Source: Vreelandella andesensis
GTDB taxonomy: Bacteria; Pseudomonadota; Gammaproteobacteria; Pseudomonadales; Halomonadaceae
Assembly: GCF_003989795.1 (NCBI RefSeq)
Contig: NZ_RZHG01000030.1
Coordinates: 156,341 to 220,340 of the forward strand
Reading direction: 5' to 3'
DNA length: 64,000 bases
Shown: positions 48,823 to 56,639 of the stretch, piece by piece
Position numbering within the stretch: position 1 is the first letter of the stretch
How the letters are laid out: every line of letters begins with the position of its first letter
The notes under the pieces: model-generated
Database searches by the model: none
Told to the model about the DNA's origin: nothing
What the model saw: only the letters and a program-made list of their open reading frames with translations
Translations under genes and position numbers: made by a program

Positions 48823-50676
48823 GTGGCTTCTTCAACGCCTCGTTCTCACGCTGAATCTTCAGAAAATACAGGCGCTCACAGCCAAAGTTTTCAAGCGCTC
48901 GTCAGGCTGCTGCGTTACGCAAAAGGCTATCGACGGCGGATAGCTGCGGCTACTGCCTGCTCCATTATCAACAAGCTGTTTGATATCGCTCCGGAAATTC
49001 TGATCGGTGTGGCGATTGACGTGGTGGTGAACCAGGAAAACAGCTTTGTCGCGCGCTTGGGGTTTGAGTCTCCTCAGGAGCAGATCACTATTCTTGCGGT
49101 GCTGACGTTCTTTATTTGGGCAGGGGAATCGCTGTTCGAGTACCTGTTCCAAATCCTTTGGCGCAACCTTGCTCAGCGGTTGCAGGCCGATATGCGCCAA
49201 GACACCTACGAGCATGCCCAGCGGCTGGACATGGCGTTTTTCGAATCGAAAAGCTCCGGCCAGCTCGTTGCTACCATGAATGACGATGTTAACCAGTTGG
49301 AGCGCTTTCTGGACGGCGGTGCCAATGCATTGATTCAAGTCGGCGTAACGGTGGTGGCAGTGGGGGCAGTGTTCTTTGTGCTGTCACCGCTGATTGCACT
49401 ACTAGCGTTTACCCCTATTCCGCTGATCATCTGGGGGGCGTTTTTCTTCCAGCGCAAGGCAGGGCCGCTGTATAGCGATGTGCGCGAAAAAGTCGGTGAT
49501 TTGGCCAGCCGACTTTCAAACAACCTGAGCGGCATTGCCACTATTAAAAGCTTCACCAGCGAAACGCGGGAAGCCGAGCGGCTGCGTGATGCCAGCGAAG
49601 CCTATGTGGAAGCCAATCGCCGCGCGATCCAGGTGAGTTCCGCCTTTATTCCAGTCATTCGCATGGCGATTTTGGCGGGGTTCCTGGCGACCTTTACCGT
49701 TGGGGGCATGATGGCGCTGAACGGCGACTTAAACGTAGGGGCTTACGGGGTATTGGTTTTCCTGACTCAGCGTTTGTTGTGGCCGCTCACTGGTTTAGCC
49801 CAAGTGATCGATCTGTTCGAGCGGGCAATGGCCAGTACCAAGCGAATTCTTGACCTGCTGGAAGTGCCGATAACTGTAAAAGACGACAGCACGACGCCAC
49901 TGACTGCGCCAGTGAAAGGCGAAGTGCGTTTTGAAGCGGTGAGCTTTCTTTATCCCTCTAGCCAAGTGGGGGTGAGAGGCGTTGATCTGCATGTGCCTGC
50001 AGGCAATACCTTAGCGCTGGTAGGCGCCACTGGCTCCGGTAAATCGACCCTGATTAAGCTACTGCTGCGTTTCTACGACCCAGTCAGCGGCCGTGTGTTG
50101 GTTGACGGCCAGCCGATTACAGAGGTCAGCATGCACTCGCTGCGCCAAGCGATTGGCCTCGTTAGCCAGGACGTTTACCTATTTGAAGGCAGCATCCGTG
50201 ACAACATCACCTACGGCAACCCCGATGCCTCGGAAACCGAGATCATTGATGCTGCTAAAACAGCCGAAGCCTGGAGCTTTATTGAAACGCTGCCTCAAGG
50301 GCTGGAAACGCCGGTCGGCGAGCGGGGCGTTCGGCTTTCTGGGGGCCAGCGCCAGCGGCTCTCGCTGGCCAGGGCATTGCTTAAAGATCCGCCGATTCTG
50401 GTGCTGGATGAAGCCACCAGCGCGGTGGATAACGAAACCGAAGCGGCCATTCAGCGTTCACTAAAGCGTATCGCCCACGGCCGTACGGTGATTATGATTG
50501 CCCACCGGCTTTCGACCATTGTGCATGCCGATGAAATCGTGGTGATTGAGCAAGGCCACGTTGCTGAGCGAGGCAACCACTCAAGCCTGCTGGCGGCCAA
50601 CGGCCACTATGCTGCTCAGTGGCGGGTGCAAACCGGTGCCGCCCAGGCAGGCGATGTGGAAACACTCAGCCACTGA
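48823..50676 (+). CDS. ABC exporter, MsbA/multidrug type, fused TM and ATPase domains
   Basis: The 617-residue half-transporter has six membrane helices in an ABC_membrane domain (about 30-330) and a nucleotide-binding domain with Walker A GATGSGKSTL, Q-loop GLVSQDVYLFEGSIRDN, signature RLSGGQRQRLSLARALL, Walker B LVLDEATSAVDN and the His switch MIAHRLSTI. It should work as a homodimer. The substrate could be a lipid, drug or peptide. The GTG at 48823 has AAAAGG 7 bases upstream and begins MASSTPRSH. Confidence 0.9.
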   Translation: MASSTPRSHAESSENTGAHSQSFQALVRLLRYAKGYRRRIAAATACSIINKLFDIAPEILIGVAIDVVVNQENSFVARLGFESPQEQITILAVLTFFIWAGESLFEYLFQILWRNLAQRLQADMRQDTYEHAQRLDMAFFESKSSGQLVATMNDDVNQLERFLDGGANALIQVGVTVVAVGAVFFVLSPLIALLAFTPIPLIIWGAFFFQRKAGPLYSDVREKVGDLASRLSNNLSGIATIKSFTSETREAERLRDASEAYVEANRRAIQVSSAFIPVIRMAILAGFLATFTVGGMMALNGDLNVGAYGVLVFLTQRLLWPLTGLAQVIDLFERAMASTKRILDLLEVPITVKDDSTTPLTAPVKGEVRFEAVSFLYPSSQVGVRGVDLHVPAGNTLALVGATGSGKSTLIKLLLRFYDPVSGRVLVDGQPITEVSMHSLRQAIGLVSQDVYLFEGSIRDNITYGNPDASETEIIDAAKTAEAWSFIETLPQGLETPVGERGVRLSGGQRQRLSLARALLKDPPILVLDEATSAVDNETEAAIQRSLKRIAHGRTVIMIAHRLSTIVHADEIVVIEQGHVAERGNHSSLLAANGHYAAQWRVQTGAAQAGDVETLSH

Positions 50677-50698
50677 GATGGGCGTGATTGACAGCGTG

Positions 50699-51274
50699 CT
50701 AGCGGTTCACCAGAAGGGCATTCAAGGTGACGGGCACATGCTCGTCGATCTCCTGATAACCTAGTAACGACAGCACGGTTCGCACCGTGCTGTTGGCCAT
50801 CAGTGCTCGGCCATCCATCGCCATGGGTTCGGCGTGAGTAACGCGCACCTCGTTTAACCCTTCCCGAGTAAAGCGCAGGGGCACCGACTCTTCTTGGCTG
50901 ATCAAATCGGTTTGCACTCGAAAGGTCAGTGTTTCCACTATAGATTCACCCATATCCAAACCATCCAATCGCTCCGGCGGCATTTGCGCGACCAGCGTAA
51001 CTAGCGTGGTATTGGCCAGCAAACCTACCCACGGCGGCAAATCACCAAAACGGGTAAGTAAATCGGTCTGGCTCAGGCGCAACGGCAGGCGTAGGGTGCC
51101 ATCGTCAGAAATATCACCCTGCAGATTATTCACCTGATGATGATGAGTTTGCGGGGTATCGCCATCTAATTGTGTAATGGATGCCTGCACCTGCGACTGG
51201 CCAGGGTCCAACTGCCAATCCGCATGAACCGGTGCCGCTAACAACAGCGGGATAAGAGCAATCAAAGCTTTCAC
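50699..51274 (-). CDS. YceI-like periplasmic protein
   Basis: The 191-residue product has a signal peptide (VKALIALIPLLLAAPVHA) followed by DWQLDPGQSQVQASITQLDG, which fits the YceI start (W-x-LDPxxSxV), and a beta-rich body with GDISDDGTLRLPLRL. YceI folds are lipocalin-like and bind isoprenoids; the binding residues cannot be verified, so the family is a moderate call. GTG at 51274 was chosen because GAGGAG lies 7 bases upstream. The gene converges with the ABC exporter 22 bp away, and its start is about 140 bp from the tRNA. Confidence 0.6.
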   Translation of the reverse strand: MKALIALIPLLLAAPVHADWQLDPGQSQVQASITQLDGDTPQTHHHQVNNLQGDISDDGTLRLPLRLSQTDLLTRFGDLPPWVGLLANTTLVTLVAQMPPERLDGLDMGESIVETLTFRVQTDLISQEESVPLRFTREGLNEVRVTHAEPMAMDGRALMANSTVRTVLSLLGYQEIDEHVPVTLNALLVNR

Positions 51275-51416
51275 AGCGCGTCTCCTCAATAGGAACTCTC
51301 TAGCAGACCCCAGGGTTTTCAATAAGTGCCCCTAAAAAAATTCCACTATCACCACAAGATAGCGTGACAAGGGGTAGCCTCGCCCGAACACATTCGCTAT
51401 TATATGCACGCTTTTC

Positions 51417-51493
51417 GGGCCTATAGCTCAGTTGGTCAGAGCAGGGGACTCATAATCCCTTGGTCGTAGGTTCAAGTCCTACTGGGCCCACCA
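51417..51493 (+). tRNA. tRNA-Ile(CAU), lysidine-modified type
   Basis: The 77-nt sequence folds into a full cloverleaf: acceptor GGGCCTA with TGGGCCC, D-arm with GCTCAGTTGGTCAGAGC, anticodon loop CTCATAA, T-arm around GGTTCAAGTCC and encoded CCA at 51491-51493. The CAU anticodon could read Met, but the body (GGACTCATAATCC and TTGGTCG) follows tRNA-Ile2, in which C34 becomes lysidine and reads AUA. The phage integrase gene begins 17 bp downstream, so this gene is the integration target. Confidence 0.93.
51465..51493. other. Probable attL core in the tRNA 3' end
   Basis: The T-arm and acceptor half of the tRNA abut the integrase gene, the normal place for a tyrosine-recombinase crossover. The exact core cannot be set because attR is outside the window. 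Confidence 0.6.
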
Positions 51494-51509
51494 TCTTTTC
51501 CTTTCTATT

Positions 51510-52541
51510 TCATCGCTTTATCAACTTCAGTCCCTTGCTTGCCTCTGCTGTGGTCGCGTTTTGGTCGCATATGCGCGGGAGCTTATCTTGTATTCCGTCT
51601 AGCTTGGCGTCGAAGAAATGCGCGTAGCGACTCGTTACCGTTAAGCTGCTGTGCCCAAGTAGTGCTTGAACCGTAGTCATTGTTTCGCCCGCATTTGCTA
51701 GAATGGAAGCGTAGGTGTGGCGTAGGTCGTGAAAGCGCAGGTCTGGCCTTCCAATAATAGCCCTAGCTTTCTCAAAACTATTCCTCAGTCGCGTGTCAGT
51801 CGTTGGGAAGGGTAACTCTGCCAAAAGCCCCATCGCTTCGTCTGGCACCGGCACCACTCGCGCCTTGCCGTTCTTAGTCTGGTTTGGTCGCAGCACAATG
51901 CGACCATCCTGAATGTTGCTAGGCACTAGGCTAAGCAACTCGCCCCGCCTCAACCCTGTTAGGCACGCCATTACCACCAGCCGCCTATCAACCTCCCTGT
52001 GATCCGGTATAGCTGCCACTAGCGCCCTGATTTCATCCTCACTCAGATAGACGTGCCGCGCATTGCGTGGCATAGGCTTACGCAGTTTTGCATCCAGAGG
52101 TCTGTCTATCCAATCCCATTCCCGATACGCCAGCGACAACACCCGCTTAACGACTTGGGTGCGGTTGTTGATCGTGCTCTGCGACTTGCCCGACGCCTTC
52201 ACCTCTTTCTGCATACGCCTTGCCGCGTCCAGCGTTTCTTGACCAATCAGCACACCAGGGGCGTGGTACTCAAACCATCGCGCTACCCACTGAATACTAT
52301 TGGCTTGGCTGGACACGTCGTATTCCTCAACCCAGCGTGCCAACCCTTCCATAAATGATCGGCGTTCTTGCCGTCCCATCGTGCCGTTAAACTCAGCCTC
52401 AATTAATTCCGCGTGACGCCTCGCAGCGTACTCGCGGGCTTGCTTTTCCGCTTCAAAAGTCCGCTGATGACGTTTGCCGTTACTGGTTTCTGTGACGACC
52501 CAAACGCCTCGCGCTTCTCGGTATCGTGTCGTGACTCCCAT
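51510..52541 (-). CDS. Tyrosine-recombinase integrase
   Basis: The 343-residue enzyme inserts and excises the prophage at the tRNA. It has an N-terminal Arm-type region with MGVTTRYREARGVWVV, a core-binding segment (about 70-160) and a catalytic domain with Arg in TGLRRGELL, Lys in TKNGKAR, HxxR in HDLRHTYASI, GHSS and the nucleophile Tyr in VTSRYAHF. ATG at 52541 has AGAGGAAAGG upstream. The first 46 codons overlap the excisionase-like gene in another frame. Its stop is 17 bp from the tRNA. Confidence 0.94.
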   Translation of the reverse strand: MGVTTRYREARGVWVVTETSNGKRHQRTFEAEKQAREYAARRHAELIEAEFNGTMGRQERRSFMEGLARWVEEYDVSSQANSIQWVARWFEYHAPGVLIGQETLDAARRMQKEVKASGKSQSTINNRTQVVKRVLSLAYREWDWIDRPLDAKLRKPMPRNARHVYLSEDEIRALVAAIPDHREVDRRLVVMACLTGLRRGELLSLVPSNIQDGRIVLRPNQTKNGKARVVPVPDEAMGLLAELPFPTTDTRLRNSFEKARAIIGRPDLRFHDLRHTYASILANAGETMTTVQALLGHSSLTVTSRYAHFFDAKLDGIQDKLPRICDQNATTAEASKGLKLIKR

Positions 52542-52723
52542 AACCTTTCCTCTTTTTGAGAGCCGCGCTTGCATCTATCAATGTATGCCAGCACGGCGTC
52601 ACGCTCAAATCTTACATTGCCCTCAATAGCGACATAGCCAATTACGTCTTTTAGCGCATAGGCTTTGCGGGTGCTGACAGACAGCATCTTTGCCACGTCG
52701 TCAGGCTTTAATAGTGGCTGCAT
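52403..52723 (-). CDS. Excisionase-like helix-turn-helix protein overlapping int
   Basis: The 106-residue product starts MQPLLKPDDVAKMLSVSTR and has a winged-helix excisionase/AlpA-type domain (about 1-55; FERDAVLAYIDRCKRG) that would bend attachment-site DNA and steer the integrase toward excision. Its last 46 codons overlap the integrase start region (52403-52541) in a different frame, an unusually long overlap. The Ser/Lys-rich tail beyond residue 60 may be a by-product of that overlap. A longer frame begins at 52816, but the domain starts at 52723. Confidence 0.75.
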   Translation of the reverse strand: MQPLLKPDDVAKMLSVSTRKAYALKDVIGYVAIEGNVRFERDAVLAYIDRCKRGSQKEERLWESRHDTEKREAFGSSQKPVTANVISGLLKRKSKPASTLRGVTRN

Positions 52724-52790
52724 AAAAACCCCAGGCAAAATAAAACCGCCATCTGGCGGAAGTTTTAAATAAAGCGAGCTTTCTGCTGGG

Positions 52791-53498
52791 CTAGGCCGAT
52801 TTTCGCTTATAGCCAATCAACGCTGGCAAGCTAAGCGGCGCATGATGGCCATTGTCGCCATTGAGAAGTCCGTTTAATTCTGGCTGTAAAAAGTGAATAT
52901 AAAGCGACTCAAGTACATCTAGGTCTTGCGCGTCACATGGCACAAAGGCAAATCGATCAAAGTCCTTTTGTTTAACATGAGCCGCTACGCGCGAAATAAT
53001 GTTTACGGACTGCCCGACATAAACAACATTTTCATCTTTTATTAGAAAATAAACACCAGTCAAATGAGGCGTCTTTCCGCTGTTTTTCACAATTTCTTTG
53101 GCAGTAAGAAGCCGCCTGTCAGTTAAACTGCTGCTGAGTTGGTGCATGTTTATTTGGTGAGGCATGTTTGTTGTGGCGGCTTCTAACTCCGCATACCTAG
53201 CCTCAAGTGAGGCCAAAGTATTTCTGACGCGCTCAACTTTAGGTGGTCGTACAATATGATTCTTGGCTCTTGCGCGAGCAATAATATCTATAGGCCTATA
53301 AAGATTCTGCCTGCTCTTTATAGGCTTTCCCTTGTTTTCCCATCGATAGATGTACCCCGCCGCAGTAACTCCATCAACCTCTATTAGCTTGTTCATCCGA
53401 GACTTACCAATCCACTGTCTGAAAACTTCGCGCGGAATAAAGTCAGGTCTCCCGTAGCGCTCACATAGCTGGCTAGTACTTACGTATTGCTCTTGCAT
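52791..53498 (-). CDS. GIY-YIG nuclease-domain protein
   Basis: The 235-residue product has a GIY-YIG core in its second half (about 135-215): GVYFLIKDENVVYVGQSVNIISRVAAH and the Glu in ESLYIHFLQPELN. The N-terminal half has a TSQLCERYGRPDFIPREVFRQWIG segment that may bind DNA (a predicted helix-turn-helix). Such genes in phages are often homing nucleases or host-takeover factors. AGGAG lies 7 bases upstream of the ATG. Its role here is not known. Confidence 0.82.
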   Translation of the reverse strand: MQEQYVSTSQLCERYGRPDFIPREVFRQWIGKSRMNKLIEVDGVTAAGYIYRWENKGKPIKSRQNLYRPIDIIARARAKNHIVRPPKVERVRNTLASLEARYAELEAATTNMPHQINMHQLSSSLTDRRLLTAKEIVKNSGKTPHLTGVYFLIKDENVVYVGQSVNIISRVAAHVKQKDFDRFAFVPCDAQDLDVLESLYIHFLQPELNGLLNGDNGHHAPLSLPALIGYKRKSA

Positions 53499-53537
53499 GG
53501 TGTTCTCCTGAAAAAAGAAACTGAACCAAGACGGCTT

Positions 53538-53849
53538 TTACCAAACCTCGGTTTCGATAAATTCGCCGCACACATGCTCCCGCGGCGTAACGATATGGCC
53601 GGAATCAATTCGCATGGTTACGTTGTCCCAGCCCAACATTGACACCCTATCAATGCCCGTCACAGGCGCTGTTCTCGTGCATTCACCCACGCTTGCGCCC
53701 AGCGGGTCCCAGTGATCGCAGCCTGCGCAGCATGGACCGTTCTTCACGTAGAACTCTTTAATGTTTTTGCGGGCCAGCGCCTCTTTTTCTTCTTTGCTTC
53801 GCACGATGCGCATTAAGAACCGGCTTGCCGCTACCTGCTCAATGTCCAT
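53538..53849 (-). CDS. Small phage protein with four-Cys motif
   Basis: The 103-residue product carries CCAGCDHWDPLGASVGEC and a C-terminal HVCGEFIE, a pattern CCxxCxxW...C...CGEF that recurs in small proteins of proteobacterial phages and suggests a metal-binding knuckle. Its function is unknown. AGGAG precedes the ATG. It is separated from upstream genes by a terminator at 53867. Confidence 0.7.
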   Translation of the reverse strand: MDIEQVAASRFLMRIVRSKEEKEALARKNIKEFYVKNGPCCAGCDHWDPLGASVGECTRTAPVTGIDRVSMLGWDNVTMRIDSGHIVTPREHVCGEFIETEVW

Positions 53850-53866
53850 ACTTTTCTCCTGACAAT

Positions 53867-53887
53867 AAAAAACCGCCTCTTGGGCGG
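53867..53887 (-). terminator. Intrinsic terminator within the left operon
   Basis: On the minus strand CCGCC (53887-53883) pairs with GGCGG (53877-53873) around a 5-base loop and is followed by six U residues (53872-53867). It lies between two genes read in the same direction. Confidence 0.72.
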
Positions 53888-53912
53888 CGTTATCGGTGCT
53901 TAGCGCTTCGGC

Positions 53913-54347
53913 TCACTTCATCACCCTCATCACGTAATACTCATCCCATATATGCCTAACATTTACATCGTTGTGCGCTCGCTGCATTAGCTCATTACGC
54001 AAATCAGTCAGCTCGTTAGGCGTGGCCGCTTGCCCGCACTCTGCTGACTGCTCTGCTATGTAACGAGTGCCGTCATCGGCTTTGCATGCGCAGTACGCAG
54101 TCACATGCCAGCGCAGCGGGGCGTGAGTAGCAAACGCAGCTATATCCTCATGCTTATGCGTCGGTACATGAGCGCCAAACTCCCAATCGCCATCAAGCTC
54201 ATCCCCCAAGTGTCGCAGCGTCAGCACGGCACCTCGCGACCATAGTTCAGCGCGCTCTCTATACGCATCGTAGGCTTTGCGGTTAGCACCCAGCTTGCGG
54301 CGGCGCTTCTCTACAGCGCCTTGCTGGCGTTTCTGTGTGCGGTTCAT
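53913..54347 (-). CDS. Hypothetical phage protein
   Basis: The 144-residue product begins MNRTQKRQQGAVEKRRRKLGANRK, a basic N terminus, and continues with an acidic and aromatic body (WEFGAHVPTHKHED). No family is recognised. The ATG at 54347 overlaps the upstream stop in ATGA, which supports this start over the longer frame from 54395. Confidence 0.65.
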   Translation of the reverse strand: MNRTQKRQQGAVEKRRRKLGANRKAYDAYRERAELWSRGAVLTLRHLGDELDGDWEFGAHVPTHKHEDIAAFATHAPLRWHVTAYCACKADDGTRYIAEQSAECGQAATPNELTDLRNELMQRAHNDVNVRHIWDEYYVMRVMK

Positions 54348-55168
54348 GGCTGCGCCTTGCGGTAGCCCATCGCGATAAGTGTTCGTGCTAGCCACCTATC
54401 GCATGAAACACTTATGCCATCAGGCTGGGTTTCGTGTATGCGCTTAATGGCGGTTGTTAGATCATCCTCTGCCCGCTGCTCTTGGGTGCGGATGGGGCGA
54501 AAGCACTCCGCGCCAAAAGCATCTAGGCTCTTAACTTTATTGTCTCTCAGCTCAACGGTGAACGCCGCTACCATCCCAGCCTGCTGCTGAAAATGAGCGA
54601 TTACACTGCACTCATGCCACGCTTCACAATAATCTACTTCACACACCGTACCCACTGGCGGTAATCCCTCGCCATTCCATTCAGCCTCCCGCAACTGCCT
54701 TTCTTTCAGCGCCCACTCTTCATCCTCCTCGGGCGTGCATACATCACGTTCAACGCGCTTTAGGGTCTCATGCCATTTGTGACCTTCGGGGATTTGGCCC
54801 TTTGTTGCCTGCTCGCTGCACATAGGCTCAACGTTCCATCCTGAGAATCGAGTGGAGTACACTGTTATTGATTCGGGCTTTTGGCCCCATGCCCAATACC
54901 ATTGGCCGGTTGAGCCTTGAATCTTATATTTAGCTTCAGGAGGCGCTGCCGAATCATCTGGCTCGTTGATTAGCTCAGTTCGGCGGGCAAGCCAGTCGCT
55001 CTTATCAATAACCTCGCTGCCATCATCAAGCAGGGCAGTGCACTGCCAACCGCTGTGATATATTGACCATGCGCCAGGTGCATCAGGTGCCGGCACTTCA
55101 CCATTATTAAAATCAGGCCAATGCGGCCACTCCATTGCCAGCTTCGTCAATAATTCATCACGCTTCAT
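54344..55168 (-). CDS. Hypothetical phage protein, Trp-rich
   Basis: The 274-residue product has many tryptophans and a middle segment with GLPPVGTVCEVDYCEAWHECSVIAHF, which resembles small phage modules found before DUF551-like proteins. A tail RTQEQRAEDDLTTAIKRIHETQPDGISVS suggests a helical hairpin. The function is unknown. It is coupled to the next gene by a 4-base overlap. Confidence 0.65.
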   Translation of the reverse strand: MKRDELLTKLAMEWPHWPDFNNGEVPAPDAPGAWSIYHSGWQCTALLDDGSEVIDKSDWLARRTELINEPDDSAAPPEAKYKIQGSTGQWYWAWGQKPESITVYSTRFSGWNVEPMCSEQATKGQIPEGHKWHETLKRVERDVCTPEEDEEWALKERQLREAEWNGEGLPPVGTVCEVDYCEAWHECSVIAHFQQQAGMVAAFTVELRDNKVKSLDAFGAECFRPIRTQEQRAEDDLTTAIKRIHETQPDGISVSCDRWLARTLIAMGYRKAQP

Positions 55169-55181
55169 AAATACCTCGCAT

Positions 55182-55201
55182 AAAAAAACCGCATTAGCGG
55201 T
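55182..55201 (-). terminator. Intrinsic terminator within the left operon
   Basis: On the minus strand ACCGC pairs with GCGGT (55201-55197 with 55192-55188, loop TAAT) and is followed by seven U residues (55188-55182). It separates two small genes read in the same direction. Confidence 0.68.
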
Positions 55202-55222
55202 AGTCTTTAAACAGTCTCGTCA

Positions 55223-55405
55223 TTAGCCGCCGGTGCAGCGATCCGCTTGGCGCTGGGGAGTTTGTCGAGCATATTCCGTACACCTAACTATCACTGTGCG
55301 GCCGTCGCGCCTAAGCTGTGGCATGGATTCAAAAGGTAGGCTGCTGCAATTTCTCAAGGCGTGGGTGCAGGTTCGGCACATCCCGCCAGCAGGCTGGTGG
55401 ATCAT
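55223..55405 (-). CDS. Small Cys-rich phage protein
   Basis: The 60-residue product contains MCRTCTHALRNCSSLPFESM and VIVRCTEYARQ, a CxxCx6CxxLPF...C pattern seen in small phage proteins and likely to bind zinc. ATG at 55405 overlaps the upstream stop in ATGA. Confidence 0.68.
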   Translation of the reverse strand: MIHQPAGGMCRTCTHALRNCSSLPFESMPQLRRDGRTVIVRCTEYARQTPQRQADRCTGG

Positions 55406-55812
55406 CTTTCACACTCCATCTTCTGCCTTAGCGCTATCTGCATTTCCTCGGCAGCCTTGTGAAGGTCGCGTTCCTTCTCTAGCTCGGCAATGCGCTCAGT
55501 CAATAGCGCATTGGCTTCACGCTCGCTTTCCAGCGCTTCGGGATTGCACTCGGCATGCAGACGCTTGGCTGCGGCTTCCATATGTGAGCCGTGTTCTTTG
55601 GCAGCATTCATGCCCATCCTGGCCAAGCTAGCTTGTCTTTTGATGATGGCGTCGTGTACATCCTTGCGCACATACTCAACGGCCTCTCTTTCGTCGTGAT
55701 GCTCGTTGGGCGTAGGATCATCGCACCAGACATAACCAAGCCGACCATCGCTTGCATCGGGAATTAAATAGATGCGCTCTGTTGCTAGGTGTTTAATGTC
55801 GTTAATGTCCAT
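55402..55812 (-). CDS. Hypothetical phage protein with coiled-coil end
   Basis: The 136-residue product has a compact N-terminal half (YLIPDASDGRLGYVWCDDPTP, ...EAVEYVRKDVHDAI) and a heptad-rich C-terminal half from about residue 85 (EREANALLTERIAELEKERDLHKAAEE) that should form a coiled coil. The N-terminal segment resembles the Ea22/Ead-like early proteins of lambdoid phages. Its start directly follows the upstream stop (TAA then ATG). Confidence 0.68.
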   Translation of the reverse strand: MDINDIKHLATERIYLIPDASDGRLGYVWCDDPTPNEHHDEREAVEYVRKDVHDAIIKRQASLARMGMNAAKEHGSHMEAAAKRLHAECNPEALESEREANALLTERIAELEKERDLHKAAEEMQIALRQKMECER

Positions 55813-56025
55813 TTATGCCACCCTCAATCTAGCCAGTTGCTTTGCCTGATCCGCAATATCACGGCGCAGTCGAATGTTGTGCTTTGCGTTACCGTCTGCC
55901 TCGGCAATAGCTGCCAGTTTTTCATCAAACAGCGTCATCATTTCGCTGATCAACTGATCGTGCAGGCGCTCCATTGCGGCGCTATGCCGTCGATCAAGCG
56001 TGCCCGCGTGTACGGGTATCATCAT
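55813..56025 (-). CDS. Small phage protein, helical
   Basis: The 70-residue product is predicted helical (MERLHDQLISEMMTLFDEKLAAIAEADGN). GGAGA lies 6 bases before the ATG at 56025. The start overlaps the end of the upstream gene by 32 bp. No family is recognised. Confidence 0.6.
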   Translation of the reverse strand: MMIPVHAGTLDRRHSAAMERLHDQLISEMMTLFDEKLAAIAEADGNAKHNIRLRRDIADQAKQLARLRVA

Positions 56026-56203
56026 GTTTATCTCCGGTAATGACGTAACGGTCTGCGCTTGGCCCCACTAGCGGCTTTTGCTTTGGCGCTAAGCGCCACG
56101 GGAAACGGTGCAAGCACTCATCGCATTGCTTGGTGTTCATCGACATAAACAGTCGCAGGCGAGTGCAACCGCATCGTGGGCATTGCTTGGTGGTGGGCTT
56201 CAT
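55994..56203 (-). CDS. Small zinc-ribbon phage protein
   Basis: The 69-residue product has CPRCGCTRLRLFMSMNTKQCDECLHRF, two CxxC knuckles spaced like a zinc ribbon. It may act on transcription, since phages often encode such small proteins, but nothing shows it directly. ATG at 56203 overlaps the upstream stop in ATGA. Confidence 0.68.
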   Translation of the reverse strand: MKPTTKQCPRCGCTRLRLFMSMNTKQCDECLHRFPWRLAPKQKPLVGPSADRYVITGDKHDDTRTRGHA

Positions 56204-56397
56204 AGTCCAGGCTTCAAAAAGTCGTGATTAGCGCGTCGGCTTAACTCAGACGCCAGCCAGCGCCGGCAGTGGGCTTCTCGCGCTACGTCATGTACGCGCT
56301 GCGCTTCACGTATATGCGCAATCACGTAGCGACACTCTTGATTCCAGAATCGCCGGTTTCGCTTGCGGCATGTGCTGATTTCGTCGTAGGTGGTCAT
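56200..56397 (-). CDS. Small basic phage protein
   Basis: The 65-residue product is rich in Arg and His (CRKRNRRFWNQECRYVIAHIREAQRVHDVAREAHCRRW). No family is recognised. Both ends show 4-base ATGA overlaps with neighbours, good evidence that it is translated. Confidence 0.65.
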   Translation of the reverse strand: MTTYDEISTCRKRNRRFWNQECRYVIAHIREAQRVHDVAREAHCRRWLASELSRRANHDFLKPGL

Positions 56398-56639
56398 ACA
56401 TCGCCTTTAATCCGCTTCACGCCATCATGGGGAAGAAAGTCGGTGCCTTGTGTTTGGCCAGTAGTGCGCAGGTAGTCAACCTCAACGCGAGCGCTGTCGA
56501 TGATCGTGCTAGCCACGCCCTGAATAGCTTTGCCGCGGTCCACTTCGCGCTTAATGCCTTCGGCGTCTAACTCTTCATTACCCAAGCGCTCTAGCTGCGC
56601 AAACAAGTGCTCACGCAGATCGGTGATTTTCGTTTTCAA
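56394..56639 (-). CDS. Small phage protein of common early-operon type
   Basis: The 81-residue product (LREHLFAQLERLGNEELDAEGIKREVDRGKAIQGVASTIIDSARVEVDYLR) resembles small proteins that recur in proteobacterial prophage early operons; the role is unknown. The start is TTG at 56639, with AGGAG 8 bases upstream. It overlaps the HNH gene by 29 bp and the next gene by 4 bp. Confidence 0.68.
   Translation of the reverse strand: MKTKITDLREHLFAQLERLGNEELDAEGIKREVDRGKAIQGVASTIIDSARVEVDYLRTTGQTQGTDFLPHDGVKRIKGDV

Noticed and set aside
48644..48835. 63-codon leftward frame before the ABC exporter
   Set aside because: No ribosome site, no recognisable sequence, and it overlaps the start of the ABC gene.
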